Positions 9,352 to 18,547 of a stretch of DNA of 64,000 nucleotides are shown here, piece by piece. The position numbers were made by a program, and so were the translations under genes. The stretch spans positions 124,001-188,000 of the forward strand of contig NZ_FOCW01000001.1 of the NCBI RefSeq assembly GCF_900110225.1, written 5' to 3'. This stretch comes from Allobrachymonas denitrificans DSM 15123 (GTDB taxonomy: Bacteria > Pseudomonadota > Gammaproteobacteria > Burkholderiales > Burkholderiaceae_C). Each line of letters opens with the position of its first letter. Position 1 is the first letter of the stretch. The notes beneath the pieces are model-generated. The model saw only the letters and a program-made list of their open reading frames with translations, ran no database searches and was not told the origin of the DNA.

Positions 9352-11253
9352 ATGAACCGTTACCCGGTCTGGAAATACGCCATCATGCTGGTGGCCCTGC
9401 TGGTGGGGTTGATCTACACCCTGCCCAACTTTTTCGGCGAGGCGCCGGCCGTGCAGGTGTCGCCCGCCAAGTCGGTCGCCAAGGTGGATGCCGCGGTGCA
9501 GCAGCAGGTCACGGCTGCGCTGGCTGCCGCTCAGCTCACGCCCGACCTGAACACGCTGGAGCCGAATTCGCTCAAGGTGCGCTTCGACAGCACCGACGCG
9601 CAGATCAAGGCGCGTGACGTGGTCGAGAAGGCGCTCAACCCCGATCCTGCCGATCCCTCCTACACGGTGGCGCTGAACCTGGTGTCGCGCTCGCCCCAGT
9701 GGCTGACGGCGCTGCATGCCGCGCCCATGTACCTGGGTCTGGACCTGCGTGGCGGTGTGCACTTCATGCTGCAGGTCGACATGAAGACGGCCGTGACCAA
9801 GCGCCTGGATGCCATCGCCGGCGACGTGCGCACGCTGATGCGCGAGAAGACGCTGCGCTACGAGGACATCACGCGCGTGGGTGACACTGTGGAAACCACG
9901 TTTGCCGACGCCGCTACGGCCGAGAAGGCCCGCTTTGCCATCCAGGACACCATGCCCGACATGCAGGTGGTGCAGACCGAGACCAAGCTGGTCACGAGCT
10001 ACAAGCCGCCGTCCCTGGTCAAGTTCCAAGAGCAGGCGCTCAAGCAGAACATCCTGACGCTGCACAACCGCATCAACGAGCTGGGCGTGGCCGAGCCGGT
10101 GATCCAGCAGCAGGGTCTGGATCGCGTGGTGGTGCAGCTGCCGGGCGTGCAGGACACCGCCAAGGCCAAGGAAATCCTGGGCCGCACCGCCACGCTGGAA
10201 GTGCGCATGGTGGATGACAGCACGGAGGCGAACGCCGCTGCTACCGGCAATGGCCCGGTGCCCTTCGGCGCCGAGAAGTTCCCGGACCGCGAAGGCCGCA
10301 CCGAGATCGTCAAGAAGCAGGTCATCCTGACCGGCGAGAACCTGACCGACGCCCAGCCCGGCTTCGACAGCCAGACGCAGGAACCGACCGTGAACCTGAC
10401 GCTGGACGGCAAGGGATCGACCATCTTCAAGAACATCACGCGCGACAACGTCGGCAAGCGCATGGCCATCCTGCTGTTCGAAAAGGGCAAGGGCGAGGTC
10501 GTGACGGCGCCGGTGATCCGCAGCGAGATCGGCGGCGGACGTGTGCAGATCAGCGGCCGCATGACCACGCAGGAAGCGGCCGACACCGCGCTGCTGCTGC
10601 GCGCCGGTTCGCTGGCCGCCCCGATGGAAATCGTGGAAGAACGCACCATCGGCCCGAGCCTGGGTGCCGACAACATCGCCAAGGGCTTCAAGAGCGTGGC
10701 CTGGGGTTTCCTTGGCGTGGTGCTGTTCATGATCGTGTACTACCACCTGTTCGGCATGTTCTCCGCGCTGGCGCTGGGTCTGAACCTGCTGTTGCTGGTG
10801 GCCATCCTGTCGATGCTGCAGGCCACGCTGACGCTGCCCGGCATGGCAGCCATGGCGCTGGCGCTGGGCATGGCCATCGACTCGAACGTGCTGATTAACG
10901 AGCGTGTGCGTGAGGAGCTGCGCAATGGCGTGTCGCCGCAGGCGGCCATCCACGCCGGCTACGAGCACGCCTGGGCAACCATTCTGGACTCCAACGTCAC
11001 CTCGCTGATCGCCGGTCTGGCGCTGCTGGCCTGGGGTACCGGCCCGGTGCGCGGCTTTGCCGTGGTGCACTGCCTGGGTATCGTCACCTCGATGTTCTCC
11101 TCGGTGTTCTTCTCGCGTGGCCTGGTCAACCTCTGGTACGGCCGCCAGCGCAAGCTCAAGAGCGTGTCGATCGGCACGGTATGGAAATCCGGTGCCACCG
11201 GCCCGACGGCCTCGCTGGCCTCGGTGATGGACAAGCGCGTGGGCAAGGAGTAA
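9352..11253 (+). CDS. secD: Protein translocase subunit SecD
   Basis: A 633-residue subunit of the SecDF complex, which uses the proton-motive force to pull exported proteins into the periplasm. It has an N-terminal helix (YAIMLVALLVGLIYTLPNF), a large periplasmic P1 region with DLRGGVHFMLQVDM, and a C-terminal five-helix RND bundle with FKSVAWGFLGVV, LALGMAIDSNVLINERVREE and TSLIAGLALLAWGTGPVRGF. The Asp in AIDSNVLI is the proton-relay position. SecF starts six bases after the stop. Confidence 0.97.
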   Translation: MNRYPVWKYAIMLVALLVGLIYTLPNFFGEAPAVQVSPAKSVAKVDAAVQQQVTAALAAAQLTPDLNTLEPNSLKVRFDSTDAQIKARDVVEKALNPDPADPSYTVALNLVSRSPQWLTALHAAPMYLGLDLRGGVHFMLQVDMKTAVTKRLDAIAGDVRTLMREKTLRYEDITRVGDTVETTFADAATAEKARFAIQDTMPDMQVVQTETKLVTSYKPPSLVKFQEQALKQNILTLHNRINELGVAEPVIQQQGLDRVVVQLPGVQDTAKAKEILGRTATLEVRMVDDSTEANAAATGNGPVPFGAEKFPDREGRTEIVKKQVILTGENLTDAQPGFDSQTQEPTVNLTLDGKGSTIFKNITRDNVGKRMAILLFEKGKGEVVTAPVIRSEIGGGRVQISGRMTTQEAADTALLLRAGSLAAPMEIVEERTIGPSLGADNIAKGFKSVAWGFLGVVLFMIVYYHLFGMFSALALGLNLLLLVAILSMLQATLTLPGMAAMALALGMAIDSNVLINERVREELRNGVSPQAAIHAGYEHAWATILDSNVTSLIAGLALLAWGTGPVRGFAVVHCLGIVTSMFSSVFFSRGLVNLWYGRQRKLKSVSIGTVWKSGATGPTASLASVMDKRVGKE

Positions 11254-11259
11254 GCGGCC

Positions 11260-12213
11260 ATGGAATTCTTCCGCATCAAAAAAGACATCCCGTTCATGCG
11301 CCATGCGCTGGTGTTCAACATCATCTCTGCGGTGACGTTTGCACTGGCCGTGTTCTTTCTGGTTACGCGCGGGCTGCATCTGTCGGTGGAGTTTACCGGC
11401 GGCACGGTCATGGAAGTGGCCTACAGCCAGCCGGCGCAAATCGACAAGGTGCGCGCCTCGGTCGCCAAGCTGGGCTACCAGGACGTGCTGGTGCAGAACT
11501 TCGGTTCGTCGCGCGATGTGATGATCCGCCTGCCGCTCAAGCAGGGCGTGACGTCCGCCGAGCAGAGCGACAAGGTGATGGCCGAGCTGAAGGCGGCCAG
11601 CCCTGATGTGACGCTGCGCCGGGTGGAGTTCGTCGGCCCGCAGGTGGGGCAGGAACTGGTGACCAACGGCCTGAAGGCGCTGGCCTTCGTGATCGGCGGC
11701 ATCATCCTGTATCTGGCGATCCGGTTCGAGTGGAAATACGCCGTTTCGGCCATCATCGCCAACCTGCACGACGTGATCATCATCCTGGGCTTCTTCGCCT
11801 TCTTCCAGTGGGAGTTCTCGCTGGCGGTGCTGGCGGCGGTGCTGGCGGTGCTGGGCTACTCGGTGAACGAATCGGTGGTGATCTTCGACCGGATCCGCGA
11901 GACCTTCCGCCGCTACCGCAAGCTGACCACCACGCAGGTGATTGACCATGCCATCACCAGCACCATCAGCCGGACCATCATCACGCACGGCTCGACGCAG
12001 CTGATGGTGCTGTCGATGCTGGTGTTCGGGGGCGAGACGCTGCACTATTTTGCCGTGGCGCTGACCATCGGCATTCTGTTCGGCATCTACTCCTCGGTGT
12101 TCGTGGCTGCGGCCATCGCCATGTGGCTGGGCATCAAGCGCGAGGACCTGATCAAGAATCCGGTGCGCAAGGACAACGACCCCACCGACGAGAACGCAGG
12201 CGCCGTGGTGTAA
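11260..12213 (+). CDS. secF: Protein translocase subunit SecF
   Basis: A 317-residue partner of SecD with six helices. Visible are MEFFRIKKDIPFM, the first helix around NIISAVTFALAVFFL, the periplasmic FTGGTVMEV segment, and the RND-type core with NLHDVIIILGFFAFF, LGYSVNESVVIFDRIRE and the SRTIITHGSTQLMVL loop. It is the last gene of yajC-secD-secF; a terminator follows 15 bases after the stop. Confidence 0.97.
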   Translation: MEFFRIKKDIPFMRHALVFNIISAVTFALAVFFLVTRGLHLSVEFTGGTVMEVAYSQPAQIDKVRASVAKLGYQDVLVQNFGSSRDVMIRLPLKQGVTSAEQSDKVMAELKAASPDVTLRRVEFVGPQVGQELVTNGLKALAFVIGGIILYLAIRFEWKYAVSAIIANLHDVIIILGFFAFFQWEFSLAVLAAVLAVLGYSVNESVVIFDRIRETFRRYRKLTTTQVIDHAITSTISRTIITHGSTQLMVLSMLVFGGETLHYFAVALTIGILFGIYSSVFVAAAIAMWLGIKREDLIKNPVRKDNDPTDENAGAVV

Positions 12214-12228
12214 ACACACCCTGCCATG

Positions 12229-12260
12229 ACAGCCCCGGCCTCGGGGCTGTTTCTGTTTCT
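12229..12260 (+). terminator. Rho-independent terminator after secF
   Basis: ACAGCCCC (12229-12236) pairs with GGGGCTGT (12243-12250), followed by a T-rich run. It should end the sec operon before the TSUP gene at 12278. Confidence 0.8.
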
Positions 12261-12277
12261 GCCCCTGAAAGTACCCG

Positions 12278-13036
12278 ATGGACTGGTTTGTCGTGATTGT
12301 CGCCTCGCTGTTTGCGGGCTGCGTGGATGCCATCGTGGGCGGTGGCGGGCTGATCCTGCTGCCGGCGCTGTTTGCGACCTTTCCCAATGCGGTGCCGGCC
12401 ACCTTGCTGGGCACCAACAAGTCGGCCTCGGTGTGGGGCACAAGCTTTGCCACCTGGCGCTTTGCGCGCCGCGTGACGCTGCCGTGGCGGGCCATGCTGC
12501 CGGCTGCCGCTGCAGGCTTTGCCGGCTCCTGGGTGGGTGCCTGGGCCGTCACCATGGTGTCGCCCGAGTTGCTGCGCAAGGCGCTGCCGCTGGTGCTGAT
12601 CGCCATCCTGCTCTACACGCTGGCACGCAAGGATCTGGGCACGCACCATCAGCCGCGCTGGGGCGGGCGCAACGAGATCCTGGCGGCCAGCCTGATCGGG
12701 CTGGCGCTGGGCATCTACGATGGCTTCTTCGGGCCGGGTACCGGCAGCTTTCTGGTATTCCTGCTGGTGCGGGTGCTGGGCTATGACTTCCTGCACGCGT
12801 CAGCCGGTGCCAAGCTGATCAACGTCAGCACCAATGTGGCCGCGATCGCGCTGTTTGCCAGCAAGGGCCATGTCTGGTGGCAACTGGGGCTGGCCATGGC
12901 GGTGGCGAACGTGGCGGGCAGCTTTCTCGGATCCTGGCTGGCGCTGCGGCACGGCGCCGGCTTTGTGCGCAAGGCCTTCATCGTGGTGGTGCTGGCGCTG
13001 GTGCTCAAGACCGGGTATGACGCCTTTTTGGCGTGA
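12278..13036 (+). CDS. TSUP (TauE/SafE) family permease
   Basis: A 252-residue membrane protein with about eight helices in two repeats. Each repeat carries the family's Gly-rich turn: VDAIVGGGGLILLPAL near residue 16 and YDGFFGPGTGSFLVFLLV near residue 150. TSUP proteins export small anions such as sulfite, sulfoacetate or organosulfonates. The substrate here is not evident and no sulfur-metabolism gene lies nearby. ATG 12278 follows the secF terminator, so the gene likely has its own promoter. It is convergent with pyrE. Confidence 0.88.
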   Translation: MDWFVVIVASLFAGCVDAIVGGGGLILLPALFATFPNAVPATLLGTNKSASVWGTSFATWRFARRVTLPWRAMLPAAAAGFAGSWVGAWAVTMVSPELLRKALPLVLIAILLYTLARKDLGTHHQPRWGGRNEILAASLIGLALGIYDGFFGPGTGSFLVFLLVRVLGYDFLHASAGAKLINVSTNVAAIALFASKGHVWWQLGLAMAVANVAGSFLGSWLALRHGAGFVRKAFIVVVLALVLKTGYDAFLA

Positions 13037-13135
13037 ACCCTACAGGTTGCTGCACTGGAACAACCAAGGCAGGCAGCACCAGGCGCAGCCGCGCCGTGTG
13101 GCCCCGTTGCCGGTCGGAAAGAGGCTGTCGCAGGT

Positions 13136-13834
13136 TCAGCGCACGCCGTAGCGTTCGCGGTAGGCCAGCACCTGGGCGTGGTGCTCGGCCATGCTGGCAT
13201 CGCCCTGCGGCAGGTGCGTGAGGTAACCCAGCAGGTCATCCAGCGTGGCTATGGCGCATACCTGCATGCCGAGCTGCTCGCGCACGTACTGCACGGCGCT
13301 GTAGGGCACGTCCTGACCGTTTTCGGTGGCCATTTCCTGGCGGTCCAGCGCGACGGCCACGGCGGCGGGAATCGCCTTGGCCGCCTGGATCAGCGCGATG
13401 GATTCGCGCACGGCGGTACCGGCCGACATCACGTCATCGACGATCAGCACGCGGCCCTGCAGCGGCGCACCGACCAGGCTGCCGCCTTCTCCATGGTCCT
13501 TGGCTTCCTTGCGGTTGTAGGCAAAGGGCTTGTTGTGGCCCAGGCGCGCCAGTTCGACCGCCACGGCCGCCACCAGCGGGATGCCCTTGTAGGCCGGGCC
13601 AAACAGCATGTCGTATTCGATGCCGCTGGACAGGATGCGCTGCGCATAGAATTGGGCCAGCCGTCCCAGCATGGCGCCGTCATTGAACAGGCCCGCATTG
13701 AAGAAGTAGGGCGACTGGCGGCCGGCCTTGGTGATGAAGCTGCCGAAGCGCAGCACGCCGCTGTCCACCGCAAAGGCAACGAAATCTTCGGCCAGATGGT
13801 CGATCGGGGCAGGAGTGGGGGCGGCTTGGCTCAT
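13136..13834 (-). CDS. pyrE: Orotate phosphoribosyltransferase
   Basis: A 232-residue enzyme of de novo pyrimidine synthesis that joins orotate and PRPP to form orotidine 5'-phosphate. Signs are FGSFITKAGRQSPYFFNAG, MLFGPAYKGIPL, FAYNRKEAKDHGEGG (the flexible catalytic loop) and the PRPP-binding motif VLIVDDVMSAGTAVRE. The start at 13834 gives MSQAAPTPAPIDHLAEDF; a longer open frame upstream is non-coding overlap with the divergent gene. Only 45 bases separate it from the divergent exonuclease gene, so both promoters are packed there. Confidence 0.96.
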   Translation of the reverse strand: MSQAAPTPAPIDHLAEDFVAFAVDSGVLRFGSFITKAGRQSPYFFNAGLFNDGAMLGRLAQFYAQRILSSGIEYDMLFGPAYKGIPLVAAVAVELARLGHNKPFAYNRKEAKDHGEGGSLVGAPLQGRVLIVDDVMSAGTAVRESIALIQAAKAIPAAVAVALDRQEMATENGQDVPYSAVQYVREQLGMQVCAIATLDDLLGYLTHLPQGDASMAEHHAQVLAYRERYGVR

Positions 13835-13879
13835 GGTGTGACAGACAGCAATCAGTGAATCGAGAGGGAGTAGCGCGCA

Positions 13880-14671
13880 GTGTTCCGTTTGACCAGTTTG
13901 AACCTCAATGGCATCCGTTCGGCCACCACCAAGGGCCTGGAGCCCTGGCTGGCTGCGCATGCTCCTGATTGTATGTGTGTTCAGGAAGTGAAGGCGCAGC
14001 AGGCCGACATCGTGGGCCGTTTCGAGGTGCTGGCCGAGCTGCAGGGCTACTTCCACTTTGCCGAGAAGAAGGGCTACTCGGGCGTGGGCATCTACACGCG
14101 CCACACGCCGAGCGACGTGCGCGTGGGCTTTGGCTCGGCCGAGTTTGATGCCGAGGGGCGCTACCTCGAACTGCGCTTCGACACGCCGGAACGCAAGCTG
14201 TCCATCATCAGTTGCTATTTTCCGAGCGGTTCGTCGGGTGAGCTGCGCCAGGAGGCGAAATACCGTTTCCTGGACGAGATGTTTCCGTATCTGCTCGACC
14301 TCAAGCGCGAGCGCGATTTCATCCTGTGCGGCGACGTGAACATCGCCCACAACGAGATCGACCTGAAGAACTGGAAGGGCAACCGCAAGAACAGCGGCTT
14401 TCTGCCCGAGGAGCGTGCCTGGATGACGCGCCTGCTGGGCGAGGCCGGCATCGTGGATGTGTACCGCCAGCTCAAGCCCGAGGCCACGGACGAGTGCTAC
14501 ACGTGGTGGAGCAACCGCGGTCAGGCCTATGCCAAGAACGTGGGCTGGCGTCTGGACTACCATCTGGCTACGCCGGCACTGGCTGCGCATGCGCAGGTCG
14601 AATCCATCTACAAGGGCGAGAAGTTCTCCGACCACGCGCCGATCACGATTGATTACGATTTCACGCTGTGA
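13880..14671 (+). CDS. Exodeoxyribonuclease III / AP endonuclease family
   Basis: A 263-residue base-excision repair nuclease that cuts 5' to abasic sites. The GTG start is followed by LTSLNLNGIRSA (metal/active-site Asn), CVQEVKAQ (metal Glu), GDVNIAHNEIDLKN (catalytic Asp/Asn) and the C-terminal SDHAPITIDYDF with the catalytic Asp-His pair. Length matches ExoIII. It is divergent from pyrE and followed by a glyoxalase II-like gene. The symbol could be xthA or exoA, depending on subfamily. Confidence 0.93.
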   Translation: MFRLTSLNLNGIRSATTKGLEPWLAAHAPDCMCVQEVKAQQADIVGRFEVLAELQGYFHFAEKKGYSGVGIYTRHTPSDVRVGFGSAEFDAEGRYLELRFDTPERKLSIISCYFPSGSSGELRQEAKYRFLDEMFPYLLDLKRERDFILCGDVNIAHNEIDLKNWKGNRKNSGFLPEERAWMTRLLGEAGIVDVYRQLKPEATDECYTWWSNRGQAYAKNVGWRLDYHLATPALAAHAQVESIYKGEKFSDHAPITIDYDFTL

Positions 14672-14734
14672 GGCGTACGGGGTCCCATGGCCGCTCGCAC
14701 GGCCTGCACCTGGCATTTCATTCAAAATAGAACC

Positions 14735-15373
14735 ATGCTGCACTACCACACCATTCCAGTCACCCCGTTCCAGCAGAACTGCTCCATCCTCTGGTGCGAC
14801 CAGACCATGGAGGGCGCGGTGGTCGATCCGGGCGGCGACCTGCCGCGCCTGCTGGCCTTTGCCGAGAAGCAGGGCATCACGCTCAAGCAGATCCTGCTGA
14901 CGCATTGCCATGTGGACCACTGCGCCGGCACCGCCGATCTGGCCGAGCAGCTGCAACTGCCGATCATCGGCCCGCATGAGGGCGACCAGTACTGGATCGA
15001 TGCCTTGCCGCAAACGGCGATCAACTACGGTTTTCCGCCGGCGCGCGTGTTCACGCCCACGCGCTGGCTGCAGGATGGCGATACGGTGCAGCTGGGCCAG
15101 AGCACGCTGCAGGTGCGCCACTGCCCCGGTCATACGCCGGGCCATGTGGTGTTCCACTCGGCCGAGGCGAATCGCGCTTTTGTGGGTGATGTGCTGTTTG
15201 CCGGTTCCATTGGCCGCACCGACTTTCCCGGTGGCGATTACGACACGCTGATTGCCAGCATCACGCAACGCCTGTGGCCCATGGGCAACGACACCGTGTT
15301 CATTCCCGGCCACGGCCCGGAAAGCACATTTGGCCGCGAGCGCGTCAGCAACCCGTTTGTGGCGGGCACCTGA
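14735..15373 (+). CDS. Glyoxalase II-like metallo-beta-lactamase hydrolase (YcbL type)
   Basis: A 212-residue cytoplasmic hydrolase with the binuclear metal motif THCHVDHCAG (about residue 59). Further metal ligands are in HCPGHTPGHVVF, VGDVLFAGSIGRTDFPGG and the final PGHGPESTFGRER. The short length and single-domain form match the YcbL subgroup, which hydrolyses S-D-lactoylglutathione-like thioesters. ATG 14735 is preferred over an in-frame ATG at 14687 because the family begins MLHYHTIPVTPFQQNC. Confidence 0.88.
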   Translation: MLHYHTIPVTPFQQNCSILWCDQTMEGAVVDPGGDLPRLLAFAEKQGITLKQILLTHCHVDHCAGTADLAEQLQLPIIGPHEGDQYWIDALPQTAINYGFPPARVFTPTRWLQDGDTVQLGQSTLQVRHCPGHTPGHVVFHSAEANRAFVGDVLFAGSIGRTDFPGGDYDTLIASITQRLWPMGNDTVFIPGHGPESTFGRERVSNPFVAGT

Positions 15374-15461
15374 TCGGGCTCTTCCATGGCACCTGCTGCC
15401 GTATGGCAAAAGATGCCGCCAGCCCGCTGAATTGGCTCCGGGGCGTGATACAACGTTGACC

Positions 15462-16811
15462 ATGTCTGCATCTTCCGAAACTGCCGCTGCCACGCGCCCG
15501 ACCTGGCGCGAATCCCTGCGCGTCTACCTGGAGCCGGCCAGCTTGCGCATGCTGGCGCTGGGCTTCTCGGCCGGTCTGCCCTTGTTGCTGGTATTGGGCA
15601 CCCTGAGCTTTCGCCTGCGCGAGGCCGGCATTGACCGTGCCACCATCGGTTTTCTGAGCTGGGTGGGCCTGGCCTATGGCTTCAAGTGGGTCTGGGCCCC
15701 ACTGGTGGACCGGGTGCCGATTCCGCTGCTGACACGCTGGCTGGGCCGGCGGCGCAGCTGGCTGCTGCTGGCCCAGCTGGGCATTGTGGGCGGGCTGGTG
15801 GCCATGGCGCTGGGCAACCCGCAGCAGGGCCTGTTTGCCGTCACGGCGGCGGCGCTGGTGGTGGCCTTCAGCTCGGCCACGCAGGACATTGCGCTCGATG
15901 CCTTCCGTATCGAATCGGCCGAAACCGAAAAACAGGCGGCGCTGGCCGCCACCTACCAGACCGGCTACCGCCTGGCCATGATCTGGGCTGGTGCCGGTGT
16001 GCTGTGGCTGGCAGCGGGGGCGGAAACCGCCGGCAGCGGCTACCAGAACCAGGCCTGGATGACCGCCTATCTGGTGATGGCAGCTTCCATGCTGGTGGGC
16101 ATCGTGACGGTGCTGCTGGCCCCTGAGCCGGTACCGGTGGCACAGCCCAGTCCGCGCACCCCGGGCGAATGGCTGCGCCAGACCCTGGTCGATCCCTTTG
16201 CCGATTTCTTCCGCCGCTACCGCTGGCAGGCCGCCCTGATTCTGGCGCTGATTGGCGTGTACCGCATCAGCGATGTGGTGATGGGCATCATGGCCAATCC
16301 CTTTTACGTGGACATGCAGTACACCAAGGCCGAAGTGGCGGCGGTGACCAAGATCTACGGCGTCATCATGACGCTGGTGGGGGCCTATGTAGGCGGCATC
16401 CTGTCCATGCGCTTTGGCGTGATGCGCATCCTGATGCTGGGCGCGATCACCAGTGCCATCAGCAACCTGCTGTTTGCCTGGCTGGCCGGGCATGGCCATG
16501 ACGTGAACGCGCTGATCGTGGTGGTATCGGCTGACAACCTGGCCGGCGGCATCGCCTCGGCAGCCTTTATTGCCTATTTGTCCAGCCTGACCAATATCCA
16601 GTATTCCGCCACGCAGTATGCGCTGTTCTCGTCGCTGATGCTGCTGCTGCCCAAGTTCGTGGCCGGCTGGTCTGGCGCGTTTGTGGACCAGTTTGGCTAC
16701 GCCACCTTCTTTACCAGCACGGCGCTGCTGGGGCTGCCGGTGCTGGTGCTGGTGTGGCTGGCGGGGCGGGTGCTGCCGCCGGCTCAGGCAGAGGCATCCT
16801 CTGCAGCGTAA
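15462..16811 (+). CDS. ampG: AmpG-like muropeptide MFS transporter
   Basis: A 449-residue, twelve-helix MFS protein. AmpG imports anhydro-muropeptides from the periplasm for cell-wall recycling. It shows the family N-terminus (LRMLALGFSAGLPLLLVLGTLS), the SWVGLAYGFKWVWAPLVDR segment, DIALDAFRIES in helix 5, and a C-terminal half with RFGVMRILMLGA and NIQYSATQYALFSSLMLL. ATG 15462 is chosen because 70 upstream in-frame codons overlap the preceding gene and have no membrane character. The symbol is used by family resemblance. Confidence 0.85.
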   Translation: MSASSETAAATRPTWRESLRVYLEPASLRMLALGFSAGLPLLLVLGTLSFRLREAGIDRATIGFLSWVGLAYGFKWVWAPLVDRVPIPLLTRWLGRRRSWLLLAQLGIVGGLVAMALGNPQQGLFAVTAAALVVAFSSATQDIALDAFRIESAETEKQAALAATYQTGYRLAMIWAGAGVLWLAAGAETAGSGYQNQAWMTAYLVMAASMLVGIVTVLLAPEPVPVAQPSPRTPGEWLRQTLVDPFADFFRRYRWQAALILALIGVYRISDVVMGIMANPFYVDMQYTKAEVAAVTKIYGVIMTLVGAYVGGILSMRFGVMRILMLGAITSAISNLLFAWLAGHGHDVNALIVVVSADNLAGGIASAAFIAYLSSLTNIQYSATQYALFSSLMLLLPKFVAGWSGAFVDQFGYATFFTSTALLGLPVLVLVWLAGRVLPPAQAEASSAA

Positions 16812-16852
16812 TGCCTTGACCTGAGATCCTTATATTTTCACCAGGACTTTCC

Positions 16853-17596
16853 ATGAAAAAACCTCGCAGCCGATTGGCCAACTGGTTGTCCTTCAATCAG
16901 CACCGCAAGCGTTTTGGTGCTGCCGCAGTAGCCAGGAGCATTGATGGCGTGGATTTGCAGCAGCTGAAGCAGCGGCGTGTTGACGCCGGAATCCCTGTCA
17001 TGACGCATGGCAGCAAAAAGGAACTGCAGACCCATCTGGATGACTTGCGACAAGAATTCAGTGGTCAGCCCGAGATGAACTATTACCACGCCCAGTTGAT
17101 TGTGCTGATTCGTCGTGGGGTGGATGTTGCCAAGCATTTTTCAGATTTCGAGACTCTGTGGCTGCAGGAACGGGATTTCCTGCTGCAATCCCTGTCCACA
17201 CGCTGGCTGATCTCTGCCGCAGATACCTTTATCGACCACAGCACTGATGCCTTGTTGAAAGCCTTGTTGATGAACGCGGTTATCTTGATCAATACCATCA
17301 AGTTGCAAGAAAGCGAGCGCTATCTGCATCGCATGGAAGATGTTCCGGTAGATCCGCAACGTCAACGGTCCTTGCAATCCGAGCGTTTGGCATTATTCGA
17401 TGGTGTGTCTGGCTTTGCCGTGGGGACCGACGATACTTTGCGCAACATGCGCTGGAGGCTGGATGCCCTGTGTGCAACTCATCCACTGGGTGCCATGGTG
17501 CTGGAAGTCTTCGAGCGCGTACAGCGTGAGGGTAATGTCTACGCCCGGTTCCGGGCCATGCATACGCGCGACAAGACTGCCTGGTGGCAAGATTGA
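16853..17596 (+). CDS. Uncharacterised protein beside glycosyltransferase genes
   Basis: A 247-residue protein I do not recognise. It is soluble-looking, with no signal peptide or membrane helix. It opens with a basic stretch (MKKPRSRLANWLSFNQHRKRF) and is mostly predicted helix, with a Leu-rich central part (LLKALLMNAVILINTIKLQ). Codon use is less GC-biased than in the flanking ampG gene. It starts 41 bases after ampG and ends 30 bases before a GT25 gene on the same strand, so it may belong to the surface-glycan group. No catalytic motif is visible. Confidence 0.75.
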   Translation: MKKPRSRLANWLSFNQHRKRFGAAAVARSIDGVDLQQLKQRRVDAGIPVMTHGSKKELQTHLDDLRQEFSGQPEMNYYHAQLIVLIRRGVDVAKHFSDFETLWLQERDFLLQSLSTRWLISAADTFIDHSTDALLKALLMNAVILINTIKLQESERYLHRMEDVPVDPQRQRSLQSERLALFDGVSGFAVGTDDTLRNMRWRLDALCATHPLGAMVLEVFERVQREGNVYARFRAMHTRDKTAWWQD

Positions 17597-17626
17597 GCAT
17601 GGGGCTGGCAAGGGGTGACAAATTTC

Positions 17627-18439
17627 ATGAGTACGACAACCATTCCGGCACTGGTGATCAATCTGGCAAGGAGTGCTGATCGCCTGGCGTTTCAGCAGGC
17701 ACAGTTGGAGGCACTGGGGATTCCCATGCAGCGCATGGCAGCCACCAGTACCGAAGAGCTGGATGAAAAGCGCTACGAATCGCTCGCCAATGGCTGGGAG
17801 CGCAAGCTGCGGCCAGCCGAGGTGGCCTGTTTTCTCAGTCACCAGGCGGCCTGGCAACATGTGGCAGATACGGGGCAGGCCTGGCTGATTCTGGAGGATG
17901 ATGCGCTTCTGTCACGCGAGGTTCCCGGCTTGCTGGAGCACCTGGCAACGCATCCCGGACAGGCAGATCTGGTCACCCTGGAAACGCGGAGCCGCAAGAA
18001 GCTGATTGGCAAGCAGGCCTATCCGGCAGGTTCCCGTTTCAGTCTGCATCGCCTTTATCAGGATCGCACTGGCGCTGCAGCGTATGTGCTCTATCCGTCT
18101 GGCGCGCGCAAGTTGCTGCAAAAGGCGCAAACCCATGCGCCAGGGCTAGCCGATGCCTTTATCTCGAGTCACTATGCCCTGAACGCCTGGCAGGTGGTTC
18201 CTGCAGCGGCCATTCAACTGGATCAGTGTGAAAATTACGGTCTGCCGCTGGCAAATCCGTTTGTTTCTGCCATTACGCCGGCAGGGAGTAAGCGGCCGGA
18301 AGCGCTCGCATTGTCACGCAAGATTGGGTTCAAGATACGACGCATAGTGTCACAAGCAAGAATGGCATGGCGACATCTTCTAGTTGGCGCTGGAGCGGAT
18401 CGCATAGATGTGACAATACGTGAAGAGGACTTTCTTTGA
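17627..18439 (+). CDS. Glycosyltransferase family 25 protein (first copy)
   Basis: A 270-residue GT25 protein of the type that adds sugars to lipopolysaccharide. It has the N-terminal VINLARSADRLAFQ (family pattern xINLxRSxDR), EVACFLSHQAAWQH, and the metal/nucleotide-sugar motif LILEDDALLS (about residue 89). GAAAYVLYPSGARKLL is the usual second-half segment. The start is set at ATG 17627 behind AAGGGG; a GTG at 17615 is too close to that site. The donor and acceptor sugars cannot be told. Confidence 0.87.
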   Translation: MSTTTIPALVINLARSADRLAFQQAQLEALGIPMQRMAATSTEELDEKRYESLANGWERKLRPAEVACFLSHQAAWQHVADTGQAWLILEDDALLSREVPGLLEHLATHPGQADLVTLETRSRKKLIGKQAYPAGSRFSLHRLYQDRTGAAAYVLYPSGARKLLQKAQTHAPGLADAFISSHYALNAWQVVPAAAIQLDQCENYGLPLANPFVSAITPAGSKRPEALALSRKIGFKIRRIVSQARMAWRHLLVGAGADRIDVTIREEDFL

Positions 18440-18547
18440 TGAGAGGCAGATGATATTCAATGCTGATTGATTGGCTGTGAAGGTTTCGGTGCCGATTTAA
18501 TACGATGCGCTTAATGGCTGAAAGAAAACCCAGTGCCTCATTCTGAA

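Noticed and set aside
9250-12606. A very long open frame on the minus strand opposite yajC-secD-secF
   Set aside because: It is antisense to certain sec genes, His/Gln/Arg-rich and without domain features; such frames arise from high third-position GC.
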